IMG/VR virus record: IMGVR_UViG_3300036830_000333 | Span: 1 to 25,813 of that record | DNA: 25,813 nt | Strand: one strand, 5' to 3' | DNA from: a virus | In this document: piece after piece, positions 8,179 to 16,245 of the stretch | Numbering within the stretch: the stretch's first letter is position 1 | Layout of the letters: every line of letters starts with the position of its first letter | The notes under the pieces: model-generated | The model's input: only the letters and a program-made list of their open reading frames with translations | The model's database searches: none | What the model was told of the DNA's origin: nothing | Made by a program: the position numbers and the translations under genes

Positions 8179-8204
8179 CCAATAAATTACACAGGGAGTG
8201 TGAT

Positions 8205-9854
8205 GTGTCACTTGGTATACGAGGGATTAATCCCATATGGTTTGAAGTGGATCTACAGGCACGGGCATTTGATGATGATTTTTACCTCTATGTCCTGCAA
8301 AACACCATTCCCTATATCCCAGCTACCGTCTATCACGATGTCGACCTATCGCAGCCTTGGATAAACCCCATTGAGTTTTTAGCGAATGGAACACTACCCA
8401 TCGACATCTATTTTGACCCAACACAGGTCTATCGACTCGAATTTAGACAAAATAACGGAATTGATCCACCATCCCAAAATGATGCTCTAATTTATGAAGT
8501 CAATGATTATGTGCCAGGTACAGGCGGCTCAACCCCTGTCACCACCGTTGCCTTTCCAACGGGTAATCAGGTCGCCAATCCACAATTCGCTCTTTTTAAT
8601 TTCGCAGGCCCAAGCATTGCTACAGTCATCACAGTAGCCGGAACCTATAACATTGCCCCAGGTTGGTTCCTTGACTTAGCAGGCTCAGGAACAGCAACAG
8701 TTACGCAAGTGCCATTAACAAGCCTTAACCCTACCAAATCTAATGCTCCTTATGCCTTGCATATCGTGCTATCAGGCTGGAATCCTGATTCGGTAATACT
8801 GAGACAGCGGTTTTCCCAAAACGGCGTGCTGTGGTCAGGAATGGTGGTTGCAGCAGCCATTACAGCAGCTACAGGAACAGGCTTTGCCACATTAACGGCT
8901 AATTTAGTGCCAGATGTAGGGGCACCCACAACGGTATTAAGCGTGCCTGTGGTCAATACGACCTTAACTGAATATACAGGACATGCAACCATACCAGCAT
9001 CCACCGATACAACGGTACCTCCAGCAGCCTACATTGAGCTTCAAATACCGCTTTCCAGCACGTCAGATATGTATTTTACGAGCGTACAATTGGTAGTGGA
9101 AAATCCTGCGATGCCTTTTGAGCCATCTTTTATCCAAAATACAGTCGATTTACAAATTGATGGCACATACCATACCGAATATCCTATTGTGCCTGTAGGG
9201 ACTGTTATTGATTTTGCAGGGTTTACAGTGCCCTTGCATTATTTTAATTGCGATGGAAGTACGAAAAACAGGCTTATCTATAATCAATTATTCAGGGCTT
9301 TGACTACCGTAGAAACCGTATCGCTTACCAATACCGTAAATACTTTCACCGTAGTCTCCAGTGCGAATTATCGGGTAGGCATGGCCATTGAAGGCAATGG
9401 GATACCAGCTTCGACCACGATTACTGTGATTTCCGGTACTACTATAACCATATCCAATGCAGCAACAGCCACGGTGTCTTCGGCAATTACCTTCTTTGCA
9501 GCAGGCAACGGTGATGGCTCAACTACCTTTACTTTGCCTGATTTGCAAGGCTATGTCACGGCAGGACTGGGTGGAACGTCTGTGTATGCAGCAGGATTAA
9601 ATGGCGTGGGTAGCAAGGGCGGTGCATCAACCCATTTAATAACGCGCGATGAAATGCCTCAGCATACGCACGATCCGCTTACAGGAACAGGATTTTGGAT
9701 GAATACCACAAGTCAGCCCCAAGGCCCAACCGCAGGAGCTGCATCGGCCATATCGGCAGCTACAACAGATGGTATCACAGGTTATGCAGGCCCAAGTGCT
9801 TTAAGTCTGGTTCAGCAAACGTATTTGATGCGAAAATGCATTAGATACGAATAA
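8205..9854 (+). CDS. Tail fibre with phage tail-collar domain
   Basis: 549 residues from a GTG with AGGGAG 6 bases upstream. The N-terminus (GIRGINPIWFEVDLQARAFD) is a virion-attachment type region. The C-terminal ~230 residues are a tail-collar domain: GTVIDFAGFTVPLHYFNCDG, later GDGSTTFTLPDLQGYV, MPQHTHDPLTG and a final QTYLMRKCIRYE. The collar domain is interrupted at residues ~368-431 by the same 64-residue beta module seen in the gp4-like neck protein. Likely a receptor-binding or adhesion fibre; it heads a block of virion genes. His residues in QHTH may bind metal as in other short-fibre tips. Confidence 0.8.
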   Translation: MSLGIRGINPIWFEVDLQARAFDDDFYLYVLQNTIPYIPATVYHDVDLSQPWINPIEFLANGTLPIDIYFDPTQVYRLEFRQNNGIDPPSQNDALIYEVNDYVPGTGGSTPVTTVAFPTGNQVANPQFALFNFAGPSIATVITVAGTYNIAPGWFLDLAGSGTATVTQVPLTSLNPTKSNAPYALHIVLSGWNPDSVILRQRFSQNGVLWSGMVVAAAITAATGTGFATLTANLVPDVGAPTTVLSVPVVNTTLTEYTGHATIPASTDTTVPPAAYIELQIPLSSTSDMYFTSVQLVVENPAMPFEPSFIQNTVDLQIDGTYHTEYPIVPVGTVIDFAGFTVPLHYFNCDGSTKNRLIYNQLFRALTTVETVSLTNTVNTFTVVSSANYRVGMAIEGNGIPASTTITVISGTTITISNAATATVSSAITFFAAGNGDGSTTFTLPDLQGYVTAGLGGTSVYAAGLNGVGSKGGASTHLITRDEMPQHTHDPLTGTGFWMNTTSQPQGPTAGAASAISAATTDGITGYAGPSALSLVQQTYLMRKCIRYE

Positions 9855-9871
9855 TTTTATAAGGATATAAG

Positions 9872-10207
9872 ATGACAACCAAATATAATGAAAACTATGA
9901 TGGCACGATGCCTTTTAGTGACACCTGTGCGCAAGTAGGCTTAAGTATTAATTCATCTCAAGCAGTGACCGTGCCTGGTGTTTCTACCATGCAGTATCAA
10001 GCTTTATTTGAATATAATGCCACGGCTAACATCTATGTGGGATTAAATGCTACTCCTACCATATCCATACCAGGCAGTGTAGGAACGCAAGCTTATAGCG
10101 AATTTAGACCCTATAAACGCTATGTACGAGGAGGGGATGTATTACATTTTATTACCCCAGATGCAACGGCTTATTGCGGAGTTTCATTTAGGCAATTGCA
10201 AGGTTAA
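9872..10207 (+). CDS. Small beta-rich virion-type protein
   Basis: 111 residues, with AAGGATATAAG before the ATG. The composition (VTVPGVSTMQYQALFEYN, NIYVGLNATPTISIPG, GVSFRQLQG) suggests a single beta-sandwich domain. It is wedged between two fibre genes and probably belongs to the tail: a fibre accessory, adaptor or decoration protein. No named family recognised. Confidence 0.65.
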   Translation: MTTKYNENYDGTMPFSDTCAQVGLSINSSQAVTVPGVSTMQYQALFEYNATANIYVGLNATPTISIPGSVGTQAYSEFRPYKRYVRGGDVLHFITPDATAYCGVSFRQLQG

Positions 10208-10234
10208 ACGATTCAGTATGACAAGGATTGTCAG

Positions 10235-12838
10235 ATGGTATCTACAATTAAGTTTAGTCAATTTTTTAATGGTGGCGATTTATCCAATGGTGTTACAACT
10301 GTTGGTTTAACCGGCATGTCGCCGACCATAAATACACAATTCAATAATCCATGGACTTTTTTGGCTCCAGGCACTACGGGCGATAGACCCACACCCTCTG
10401 GAGCCGTAGATTATCGTCTACGATTAAATACAACTCTAAATGTATATGAATATTATGATGCAATGTCTGCCACATGGACTGAATTATCAGGCAGCGGCAC
10501 AGGTACAGTAAATCCTGGCGTTATTAATGATATTCCTTTTTATCCTGCCAATGGCACCGTATTATCTCCCATAGCGGCAGCCGCTAATGCAGTATTAGTT
10601 ACGAGTGCAGGCTCTGTACCTTCTTTAAGTACAACACTACCCACAGGACTGCATATTCCAGGTGCCATTATCACCTCATCCACAGCAGCCTTAACCTCAG
10701 GGCAGGTGGCAGCAGCTCCTGTTAATCCCACGGATTTAGTCAATAAATTGTATGTTGATACAGCAGTTGGCGGGGATGTGACCTCCATCACAGGCACTAC
10801 CAATCAGGTTATAGCTTCATCCCCAACCGGAGCAGTTACCTTAAGTCTGCCTCAAGATATTGCAACCGGAAGCTCGCCTACTTTTTCAACCATTACTTTA
10901 AGCTCAACCACCAACCATGCGGTATTAATAGGACAGGCTGGAAGTGCTATCCATTCGGTTTTATTAGGGGCAGGGCAAGTATTGGTTGGCACAACAGCAA
11001 GCGACCCATCTGCTGCCACTATAGGCTCTGGACAAAATATTACAGTAACCAGCAGTAGTGGTGCGATATCCATTGGCTTTAGTGGAAACCTTCCTGTCAC
11101 TAACTTAAACAGCGGTACTTCGGCTGGTAGCACTACCTTTTGGCGAGGTGACGGCACTTGGGCAGTTCCTGCGGGAACTGGCGTAACTTCGGTAAGTGGT
11201 ACTTTAAACCGGATTACCTCAACCGGAGGAACTACCCCTGTAATCGATATAGCGGCTACCTATGTTGGCCAAACCTCGATAACTACTCTAGGAACCATAG
11301 GCACAGGAACCTGGCAAGGTACGGTCATATCGCCCACCTATGGCGGCACAGGTGTCAATAATGGAAGCAGTACTTTAACTTTGGGCGGCAATCTGACCAC
11401 ATCAGGCGCCTTTGCCTCTACGTTCACTATGACCAATACCACCTCGGTTACTTTCCCCACCTCTGGCACCTTGGCCACCGTTGGCGGAACTGTATCCACC
11501 CTAACGGGAACTGCTAACCAGGTATTAGTAAATGGCACATCGGGTTCTGCCACCTCTGGGGCTGTGACTTTAACTACACCTCAAGATATAGCCACTACAA
11601 GCAATGTGACTTTTGGAAGTGTTACATCCACTAATGATGCGACTATACATAGCCTTACTGTTGGGCGTGGCGCAGGTTCTATCAGCACCAATACGGTACT
11701 TTCAAGCGGTGGATATGCTGCCGGAACGACTGGGGCAAATAACGTCATTATTGGATTTGGGGCTGCATCAGCAATAACGACCTCAGGAGGCTGTGTCATC
11801 ATTGGCTCTGGGGCTTATACAACGGCATCAACAGGGGCTAGCAGCTCAATCGCAATAGGCTTTGGGACAGCCTCTGGAAATACTGCCGCACAAATAGTGG
11901 GCATCGGAACTAATGCCCTGGCAGCAAATACAGGGGTTGGCAATCTTGCCATAGGTTATACGGCGGGAGCTGTCAATACGTCGGGAATTTTGACGGCCGT
12001 AGGATTCCAAGCTGGAGCTTCAAATACCACAGGAACCCTGTCCGCATTTGGTTACAATGCAGGTAATGCTAATGTGTCAGGCACAGGCATAAGTTGCTTC
12101 GGATATCAGTCTCTTAAATTAAATACTGGAAATGACAATAGCGCGTTTGGCTATAATTCGCTATCAAGCAACGTGTCAGGCATACGAAATAGTTGCTTTG
12201 GCTCAGGTGCTGGTCAAGCTATGACTGGCAGCAACTTATCAGCATTTGGATATTTGTGCGGTGTAAATGTGACCGGAGACCAAAATTGCGGCTTTGGTCG
12301 CTCCGCTTTGCAAGGTAGTAGCGGGACATCAGATAGTGCCTTCGGGTATCAGGCCTTGAATGCCACCGGAGCCTATTCTCAATGCAGCGCTTTTGGGGCG
12401 TCAGCGCTCAATGTATGCACAGGAAATTTAAACGATGCCCATGGTTACAATGCCTTAGGAAGTGTAACGAGTGGTACAAATAATGTGGGTTTTGGTGCGA
12501 ATACGGGCAGTACTGCTGGAAGTGGTACGGTTTTAATTTCCGGCACAAATAATACCTTCTTAGGCTATGGGTCTGGTACTAATTCAAATTCAAGCGTAGG
12601 TACTCTAGCTATAGGCTATCAAGCTATTGCTGACATTGCTACAGGGGCTACCTCATCAGATAACGGGCCTGGAATGGCTATCGGCTCAACGGCTGCAAAA
12701 GTAGGATTTAGAGGGGACGGAACGGTATATCCCTCGGCAGGAGTTGGCGGAGGAACATTGCCTTTAACCTTTACAGGCTATGTGCGCATTAAAATCAATG
12801 GCACTTATTATAAAATTCCACTTTATCCTGATGCATAA
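10235..12838 (+). CDS. Long tail fibre with YadA-head-like repeats
   Basis: 867 residues, low-complexity Gly/Ser/Thr. The N-terminal ~90 residues carry a fibre-base motif (YRLRLNTTLNVYEYYDAMSA then WTELSGSGTGTV). The middle has fibre shaft repeats (TLGTIGTGTWQGTVISPTYG, then GGTG). Residues ~585-760 contain about ten repeats of 16-17 residues with consensus [AC]FGY-x-[AS]-L-x4-TG-x2-NS, like the left-handed beta-roll repeats of YadA-type adhesin heads. The C-terminus (VRIKINGTYYKIPLYPDA) is a known type of fibre end. Likely host-surface binding. The repeats contain several Cys residues, unusual in a fibre. Confidence 0.8.
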   Translation: MVSTIKFSQFFNGGDLSNGVTTVGLTGMSPTINTQFNNPWTFLAPGTTGDRPTPSGAVDYRLRLNTTLNVYEYYDAMSATWTELSGSGTGTVNPGVINDIPFYPANGTVLSPIAAAANAVLVTSAGSVPSLSTTLPTGLHIPGAIITSSTAALTSGQVAAAPVNPTDLVNKLYVDTAVGGDVTSITGTTNQVIASSPTGAVTLSLPQDIATGSSPTFSTITLSSTTNHAVLIGQAGSAIHSVLLGAGQVLVGTTASDPSAATIGSGQNITVTSSSGAISIGFSGNLPVTNLNSGTSAGSTTFWRGDGTWAVPAGTGVTSVSGTLNRITSTGGTTPVIDIAATYVGQTSITTLGTIGTGTWQGTVISPTYGGTGVNNGSSTLTLGGNLTTSGAFASTFTMTNTTSVTFPTSGTLATVGGTVSTLTGTANQVLVNGTSGSATSGAVTLTTPQDIATTSNVTFGSVTSTNDATIHSLTVGRGAGSISTNTVLSSGGYAAGTTGANNVIIGFGAASAITTSGGCVIIGSGAYTTASTGASSSIAIGFGTASGNTAAQIVGIGTNALAANTGVGNLAIGYTAGAVNTSGILTAVGFQAGASNTTGTLSAFGYNAGNANVSGTGISCFGYQSLKLNTGNDNSAFGYNSLSSNVSGIRNSCFGSGAGQAMTGSNLSAFGYLCGVNVTGDQNCGFGRSALQGSSGTSDSAFGYQALNATGAYSQCSAFGASALNVCTGNLNDAHGYNALGSVTSGTNNVGFGANTGSTAGSGTVLISGTNNTFLGYGSGTNSNSSVGTLAIGYQAIADIATGATSSDNGPGMAIGSTAAKVGFRGDGTVYPSAGVGGGTLPLTFTGYVRIKINGTYYKIPLYPDA

Positions 12839-12895
12839 TGTGTCAGATGGTGTTAAATTAGGTTGTTGTATTATCATTAATAAGGAGTTAGTTTT

Positions 12896-13129
12896 ATGAG
12901 TTTAGATACAGAAACCATTAAGATTCAGTTGCAAAATTTAGAAGTACAAAAAAATAATGCCCAGGCTATTTTTAACCAGTGTGTTGGGGCTATTTCTGTT
13001 TTAAATGAGCAGCTTGTTTTGATTGAGCAAAAGGCAAAGGAATTGGTTGATGCTAAAGATTTGGCAACCGAAGGAGAAGATAATGGCGCAGAAGTGGATA
13101 CAAAAAGCCACGAGCAAGAACAAGGGTAA
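12896..13129 (+). CDS. Small coiled-coil protein
   Basis: 77 residues with AAGGAG upstream. Residues 1-52 form a heptad-type helix (IKIQLQNLEVQKNNAQAIF, then LNEQLVLIEQKAKELV); the tail is acidic and Gln/Glu-rich. Similar short proteins ('L..L...k...qa.......GAI..Le.l') are common in phage late regions; function unknown. Its 3' end overlaps the next gene. Confidence 0.65.
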   Translation: MSLDTETIKIQLQNLEVQKNNAQAIFNQCVGAISVLNEQLVLIEQKAKELVDAKDLATEGEDNGAEVDTKSHEQEQG

Positions 13130-13265
13130 ATTGCATCGGGAGCTTGGAGTAAAGGAAGGGGAGAAGATTCCGGCCAAAAAGTTAGCCAGGGCTGAAAAAT
13201 CTAAAAACCCAACTATTCGTAAAGAAGCAAATTTGGCCGAAACTTTAAAAAGGATGAAGAAATGA
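13083..13265 (+). CDS. Small basic phage protein, KWIQKA family
   Basis: 60 residues from the ATG at 13083, chosen because AAGGAG lies 7 bases upstream; the earlier in-frame ATG at 13023 has no such site. It starts MAQKWIQKATSKNKGKLH and contains RELGVKEGEKIPAKKLARAE and KNPTIRKEANLAETLKR. Close relatives are frequent in phage genomes as hypothetical proteins. The charge suggests DNA binding or a packaged protein, which is inference. Confidence 0.8.
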   Translation: MAQKWIQKATSKNKGKLHRELGVKEGEKIPAKKLARAEKSKNPTIRKEANLAETLKRMKK

Positions 13266-13378
13266 AAAAAGAAACACGAAAGGAAGAGCGTAAAGAAGAA
13301 AAAAAAGAAATGAGACATGAAAAGAAAGAGCATAAGAAAATGGATAAAAAGAAGTCTAAAAAGGATGGTAAATATTAG
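13262..13378 (+). CDS. 38-residue Lys/Glu-rich protein
   Basis: The start overlaps the previous stop (ATGA). About three quarters of the residues are Lys, Glu, Arg, Asp or His (KKETRKEERKEEKKEMRHEK and so on to KDGKY). Position, overlap and the following spaced gene support translation. It is probably a fully exposed helix. Function unknown. Confidence 0.6.
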   Translation: MKKETRKEERKEEKKEMRHEKKEHKKMDKKKSKKDGKY

Positions 13379-13387
13379 GAGCTAGTC

Positions 13388-13597
13388 ATGGCTTATGATG
13401 AAACACCGAAAAAGAAAATTGAAATACGAGAAGGTGATTTAAAGGATTATCCCGATCACGATGAGCTGATTCTTAAAGCGGGCGACTCCGGTAGTTATTG
13501 TGAGCGCACAGATATGAATGAGGAAATCGTGGGCTATTTAGGGATGGATGATATAGATAGGATTAGACGTAAGAATTTAAAACACAGAACCAGATAG
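13388..13597 (+). CDS. Small acidic hypothetical protein
   Basis: 69 residues with TTAGGAG before the ATG. It starts MAYDETPKKKIEIREGDLKD and ends in DDIDRIRRKNLKHRTR: acidic centre, basic tail. No family recognised. Fourth of four tightly packed small genes in the late region. Confidence 0.65.
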   Translation: MAYDETPKKKIEIREGDLKDYPDHDELILKAGDSGSYCERTDMNEEIVGYLGMDDIDRIRRKNLKHRTR

Positions 13598-13610
13598 TAT
13601 TTTACAGATG

Positions 13611-13625
13611 AGCACATGATGTGCT
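13611..13625 (+). terminator. Small palindrome/hairpin before a virion gene
   Basis: AGCACATGATGTGCT is a perfect palindrome around one central base; it could fold as a 5-bp stem with loop ATGAT and is followed by TTATT. It may be a weak terminator or a protein-binding site in the 55-base gap. Confidence 0.35.
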
Positions 13626-13652
13626 TTATTAAAATTATAAGGAGATTCTAAG

Positions 13653-14510
13653 ATGGCCGTATTAGCTATTGCCCGAAATTTTGACGGCAACCCCAACATT
13701 GTTACCATGGTAGTTGACGATGGTTTATCCACCATTACAACTAATGGCTATTTAACAACACCTGCCATTATGGCTGAAATTGAAGCATTACAAAATGGTG
13801 ACTTTCAATGGGCAGCCACTGATATCGTTTTAATATCTTATTCTGGCGGTATAGCCTTTTTCACCCACGATGCCACTAATAACACTTTTATTGCTAATCC
13901 TCCAGCAGGTGGTGTCAGCTCTACTTTACCAAGTGCTGAAATCATAGTTGGTAATGCTTCTAACGTGGCTACAGCCGTTGCCATGTCAGGGGATGTGCAT
14001 ATCAGCAATACAGGCGCTACAACCATACAGGCAGGTGCTGTAACAGGCTCCAAGATTGCTAATAATGCAGTGGATTATGCGCAATTAGCTTTGGATGTTG
14101 CTGCAACTGCAACCGTAACGTTAACTGCCGCTCAAATTAAAGCCTTATATGATACCCCTGTTCAATTAGTCGCAGCCCCAGGAAGTGGGAAGCTTATCCT
14201 GATTGACAGTATTTTATGGGATATTGCTTTTGGTACATTGCAATATACAGCAGGCGGTGCGATCCAAGCGCAATATGGCAATACAGTCCATGGTGCAGGC
14301 GCTCAGGCTTCCGCTTCTATTGCAGCAGCTACTTTAAACGGTGTTGCAGCCTCAGGATTCCTGGCTAATGGTTCAGGTGCAGCTACTCTTAATGCGCCAG
14401 CAACCGTGGAAAATACCGCTGTGTTCCTATCCAATGCTACCGCTGATTTTGCAACTGGTGACAGCACGGCAACTCTTTATGTACGTTACAGAGTCGTAAC
14501 TACCGCATAA
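13653..14510 (+). CDS. Virion-type protein with fibre-like repeats
   Basis: 285 residues with AAGGAGA upstream. The middle has a fibre motif (NTGATTIQAGAVTGSKIANN) found in many phage tail fibres and adhesin-like proteins. The C-terminal half (TVTLTAAQIKALYDTPVQLV, then GSGKLILIDS) is a beta-rich domain that I have seen associated with structural proteins in other phages. It is last in its transcription unit, followed by a strong terminator. A tail or head surface protein; exact role unknown. Confidence 0.65.
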   Translation: MAVLAIARNFDGNPNIVTMVVDDGLSTITTNGYLTTPAIMAEIEALQNGDFQWAATDIVLISYSGGIAFFTHDATNNTFIANPPAGGVSSTLPSAEIIVGNASNVATAVAMSGDVHISNTGATTIQAGAVTGSKIANNAVDYAQLALDVAATATVTLTAAQIKALYDTPVQLVAAPGSGKLILIDSILWDIAFGTLQYTAGGAIQAQYGNTVHGAGAQASASIAAATLNGVAASGFLANGSGAATLNAPATVENTAVFLSNATADFATGDSTATLYVRYRVVTTA

Positions 14511-14514
14511 TCCT

Positions 14515-14540
14515 AAAGGCCCTTAAATGGGCCTTTTTTT
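14515..14540 (+). terminator. Rho-independent terminator
   Basis: AAAGGCCC (14515-14522), loop TTAAAT, GGGCCTTT (14529-14536), then T's to 14540: an 8-bp stem with a 7-T run. It closes the virion-gene unit 5 bases after the stop. It partly separates lysis genes from it; some read-through would be needed to express lysozyme unless another promoter is used. Confidence 0.9.
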
Positions 14541-14550
14541 GAGGCAAATT

Positions 14551-14952
14551 ATGATTGATGTCAAAACTTGGATAAAGCATTGTGAGGATTTAAAAACCCA
14601 AACCTATATCGATACCACAGGCAATATCACCATAGGCTGGGGTAGGAATTTATCAAATGGCATTAGCTTGGACGAAGCTGAATTGATGTTTGAAAATGAT
14701 TTTAACCGGTGTGAGAAAGAATTAATGCAATACTCCTGGTATTTAACTCAACCCGAAGGCGTGCAAGATGCCTTGCTAAATATGAATTTTAATTTAGGTA
14801 TTGAACGGCTATTAAGTTTTAAAAAAATGATACGCGCCCTTATTAATAGAAATTATACTGATGCCGCCATTGAGGCTTTAGATAGCACATGGGCTAATCA
14901 GGTGGGGCAGCGTGCACGTGATATTGCTTTAATGATTCGCGAGGGCAAATGA
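14551..14952 (+). CDS. Endolysin: T4-type lysozyme (GH24 muramidase)
   Basis: 133 residues from the ATG at 14551, 6 bases after a GAGG; the earlier in-frame ATG at 14527 overlaps the terminator. The triad E12, D21, T27 has exactly the spacing of T4 lysozyme (E11, D20, T26): HCEDLKTQTYIDTTGNITIG, then WGR. The C-terminal part (SFKKMIRALINRNYTDAAIE, then NQVGQRARDIALMI) also matches T4-type lysozymes. It cuts MurNAc-GlcNAc bonds. There is no signal peptide, so a holin is needed; none is adjacent. It overlaps the next gene by ATGA. Confidence 0.93.
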   Translation: MIDVKTWIKHCEDLKTQTYIDTTGNITIGWGRNLSNGISLDEAELMFENDFNRCEKELMQYSWYLTQPEGVQDALLNMNFNLGIERLLSFKKMIRALINRNYTDAAIEALDSTWANQVGQRARDIALMIREGK

Positions 14953-15344
14953 GATTAAATCCTGAGCAAATAGAGCATATCAATGTAGTAAACTGGTTTA
15001 GCTTTAATTACCCTGACTTGGCCGATGATTTACACCACTTTGCTAATGAGCGCAAATGCTCGCCCCAGCAAGGCAGGCTTCTTAAGCGCATGGGCGTGAA
15101 AAAAGGGGTATCTGATTTTTTTCTGGCATTAAGTTGCGGAGGATTCTATGGCTTATGGATTGAGCTAAAAACTTTTAAGGGAAGGTTAAGTGAGGAGCAA
15201 TTGGATTTCTTAGAGCGGAAAAGGCAGCGCGGATATTGTGCGCGTGTAGCTTATGGTGCAGATGAAGCCAAAGAAGCGATACTTAGCTATTTGGATAATC
15301 ATGTAACTAATGGATTTTATAGCTTACCAAAAAACTGCTCCTAA
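14949..15344 (+). CDS. VRR-NUC family nuclease
   Basis: 131 residues. It has the VRR-NUC (PD-(D/E)XK) core: GVSDFFLAL with D56, WIELKT with E72 and K74, then GRLSEEQLDFLERKRQRGY and a final helix. This is the compact phage form, seen in Holliday-junction or structure-specific nucleases. Its place directly after the lysozyme (ATGA overlap) is at the end of the plus-strand block. A role in DNA processing for packaging or in degradation of branched DNA is inferred. Confidence 0.88.
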   Translation: MRLNPEQIEHINVVNWFSFNYPDLADDLHHFANERKCSPQQGRLLKRMGVKKGVSDFFLALSCGGFYGLWIELKTFKGRLSEEQLDFLERKRQRGYCARVAYGADEAKEAILSYLDNHVTNGFYSLPKNCS

Positions 15345-15364
15345 TTTCCTAGTGTTTGTATCAG

Positions 15365-15586
15365 TTAACTTCTTATAAGATCGGTCATTATATTTTTAAA
15401 ATTTCTTTGCGCTTCTTCTTCGCTATCAAAATGTACACGCTGAATTAGACCCCCATAGTTGATACTAATATGCCATTTTTCACCTAAGTCTAGGCGCGGC
15501 GTTATTATAAAAATAGATTCAATTTTCTCTATTTGTATTAATCCTATTTCACTTCCCCTGTCATCTCTCAAAATTAAAAATTTCAT
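15365..15586 (-). CDS. Small hypothetical protein at the end of the early operon
   Basis: 73 residues from the ATG at 15586, selected for the AAGGGATAAA site before it; an upstream in-frame start (15634) would overlap the previous gene. Beta-rich N-terminus (MKFLILRDDRGSEIGLIQIE) and helical C-terminus (DSEEEAQRNFKNIMTDLIRS). Last minus-strand gene, ending 20 bases from the convergent nuclease gene; no clear terminator is visible between them. Confidence 0.6.
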   Translation of the reverse strand: MKFLILRDDRGSEIGLIQIEKIESIFIITPRLDLGEKWHISINYGGLIQRVHFDSEEEAQRNFKNIMTDLIRS

Positions 15587-15594
15587 TTTATCCC

Positions 15595-15801
15595 TTATCC
15601 AATAGCCCATTTTTGTAAACAACCCAATCCGCAAAAATGTAAATCGGCAGTAATTGGTGGTTGAGCATACTTCAATGTTCTTATATTAGAATTATGCGAT
15701 TTAGCCTCAATAGTCAAAACCATCCTACAATCATTTATGTTATTAGTGCACGTTATATCTTCCCCGCATCCATCACAGGTTATTTTTTGTTCTAATGTCA
15801 T
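15595..15801 (-). CDS. Small zinc-binding protein
   Basis: 68 residues. C9 and C12 (CDGCGEDIT) pair with C57 and C61 (FCGLGCLQKW) as a likely single zinc site, with an intervening beta region. Similar short phage proteins exist ('CDxCG...FC...CL..W'). AGGA lies upstream, and two candidate promoters lie just beyond. DNA or protein binding is inferred. Confidence 0.7.
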   Translation of the reverse strand: MTLEQKITCDGCGEDITCTNNINDCRMVLTIEAKSHNSNIRTLKYAQPPITADLHFCGLGCLQKWAIG

Positions 15802-15843
15802 TAATTATCCTATTTATTTTAAATTCTCACATTTATAACAATT

Positions 15844-15872
15844 ATTATACCAAAAAATGGTATTTATTTTAA
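15844..15872 (-). promoter_or_regulatory. Promoter with perfect extended -10 and palindrome
   Basis: On the minus strand TGGTATAAT gives an extended -10 with perfect TATAAT (15844-15849) and a -35 TTAAAA (15867-15872) 17 bp away. The -10 lies in the palindrome ATACCA-AAAAA-TGGTAT (15847-15863), a plausible operator. It would drive the two genes at 15365-15801. Confidence 0.6.
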
Positions 15873-15906
15873 TCAATCTGTTAGTTCAATTATTGTACTT
15901 TTTGGT

Positions 15907-15935
15907 TCTATACAATTTGAATTACATCATATCAA
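15907..15935 (-). promoter_or_regulatory. Second possible promoter
   Basis: TTGATA (15930-15935) and TATAGA (15907-15912) on the minus strand are 17 bp apart. It overlaps the direct repeats listed separately, so it may be a regulated promoter. Prediction from sequence only. Confidence 0.4.
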
Positions 15936-15942
15936 TTTGAAT
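15913..15942. repeat. Two 10-bp direct repeats, 20-bp period
   Basis: CAATTTGAAT occurs at 15913-15922 and 15933-15942. The 20-bp period (about two helix turns) and overlap with the promoter candidate suggest a binding site for a regulator on one DNA face. Confidence 0.5.
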
Positions 15943-15963
15943 AACCATGTTGCTAAAATGCCA

Positions 15964-16200
15964 CTAAGTCTGATTATTTTGATTATCAGACCTTAGCTTA
16001 TAGTAATCAGGGTCAACAGTTGGTTTATTAATTCTGTTTGCAAGCCATTCCTGAAATATCTGGTCGTTTTTCATTTCTATAGTAAACATCCCTTCATTAT
16101 TGGTTAGCTCTTCGGCGTTAAAAATAATAAAATGATTATTGGGTAATATAAATTTTATAAATAATTCATTGCTAGTTTTTTTTGATATTTCAATTTTCAT
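15964..16200 (-). CDS. Small hypothetical protein
   Basis: 78 residues from the ATG at 16200 (weak AGAGAA site); a GTG at 16230 has no ribosome site. It starts MKIEISKKTSNELFIKFILP and contains NDQIFQEWLANRINKP. No family recognised. First gene upstream of the 160-bp regulatory gap. Confidence 0.55.
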   Translation of the reverse strand: MKIEISKKTSNELFIKFILPNNHFIIFNAEELTNNEGMFTIEMKNDQIFQEWLANRINKPTVDPDYYKLRSDNQNNQT

Positions 16201-16245
16201 TAGATTCTCTTGCAATACCAGAGAGTTCACAAGCTATTAAAATTT

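Noticed and set aside
10122-10310. Plus-strand frame across a fibre gene junction
   Set aside because: Overlaps two better-supported genes and has no ribosome site.
13001-13333. Minus-strand 110-residue frame, Phe/Leu-rich
   Set aside because: It is the antisense of Lys/Glu-rich genes with good ribosome sites; poly-Phe composition follows from A-rich codons.
15345-15364. Terminator between convergent genes
   Set aside because: The 20-bp gap has no stable stem-loop; convergent transcripts may overlap.
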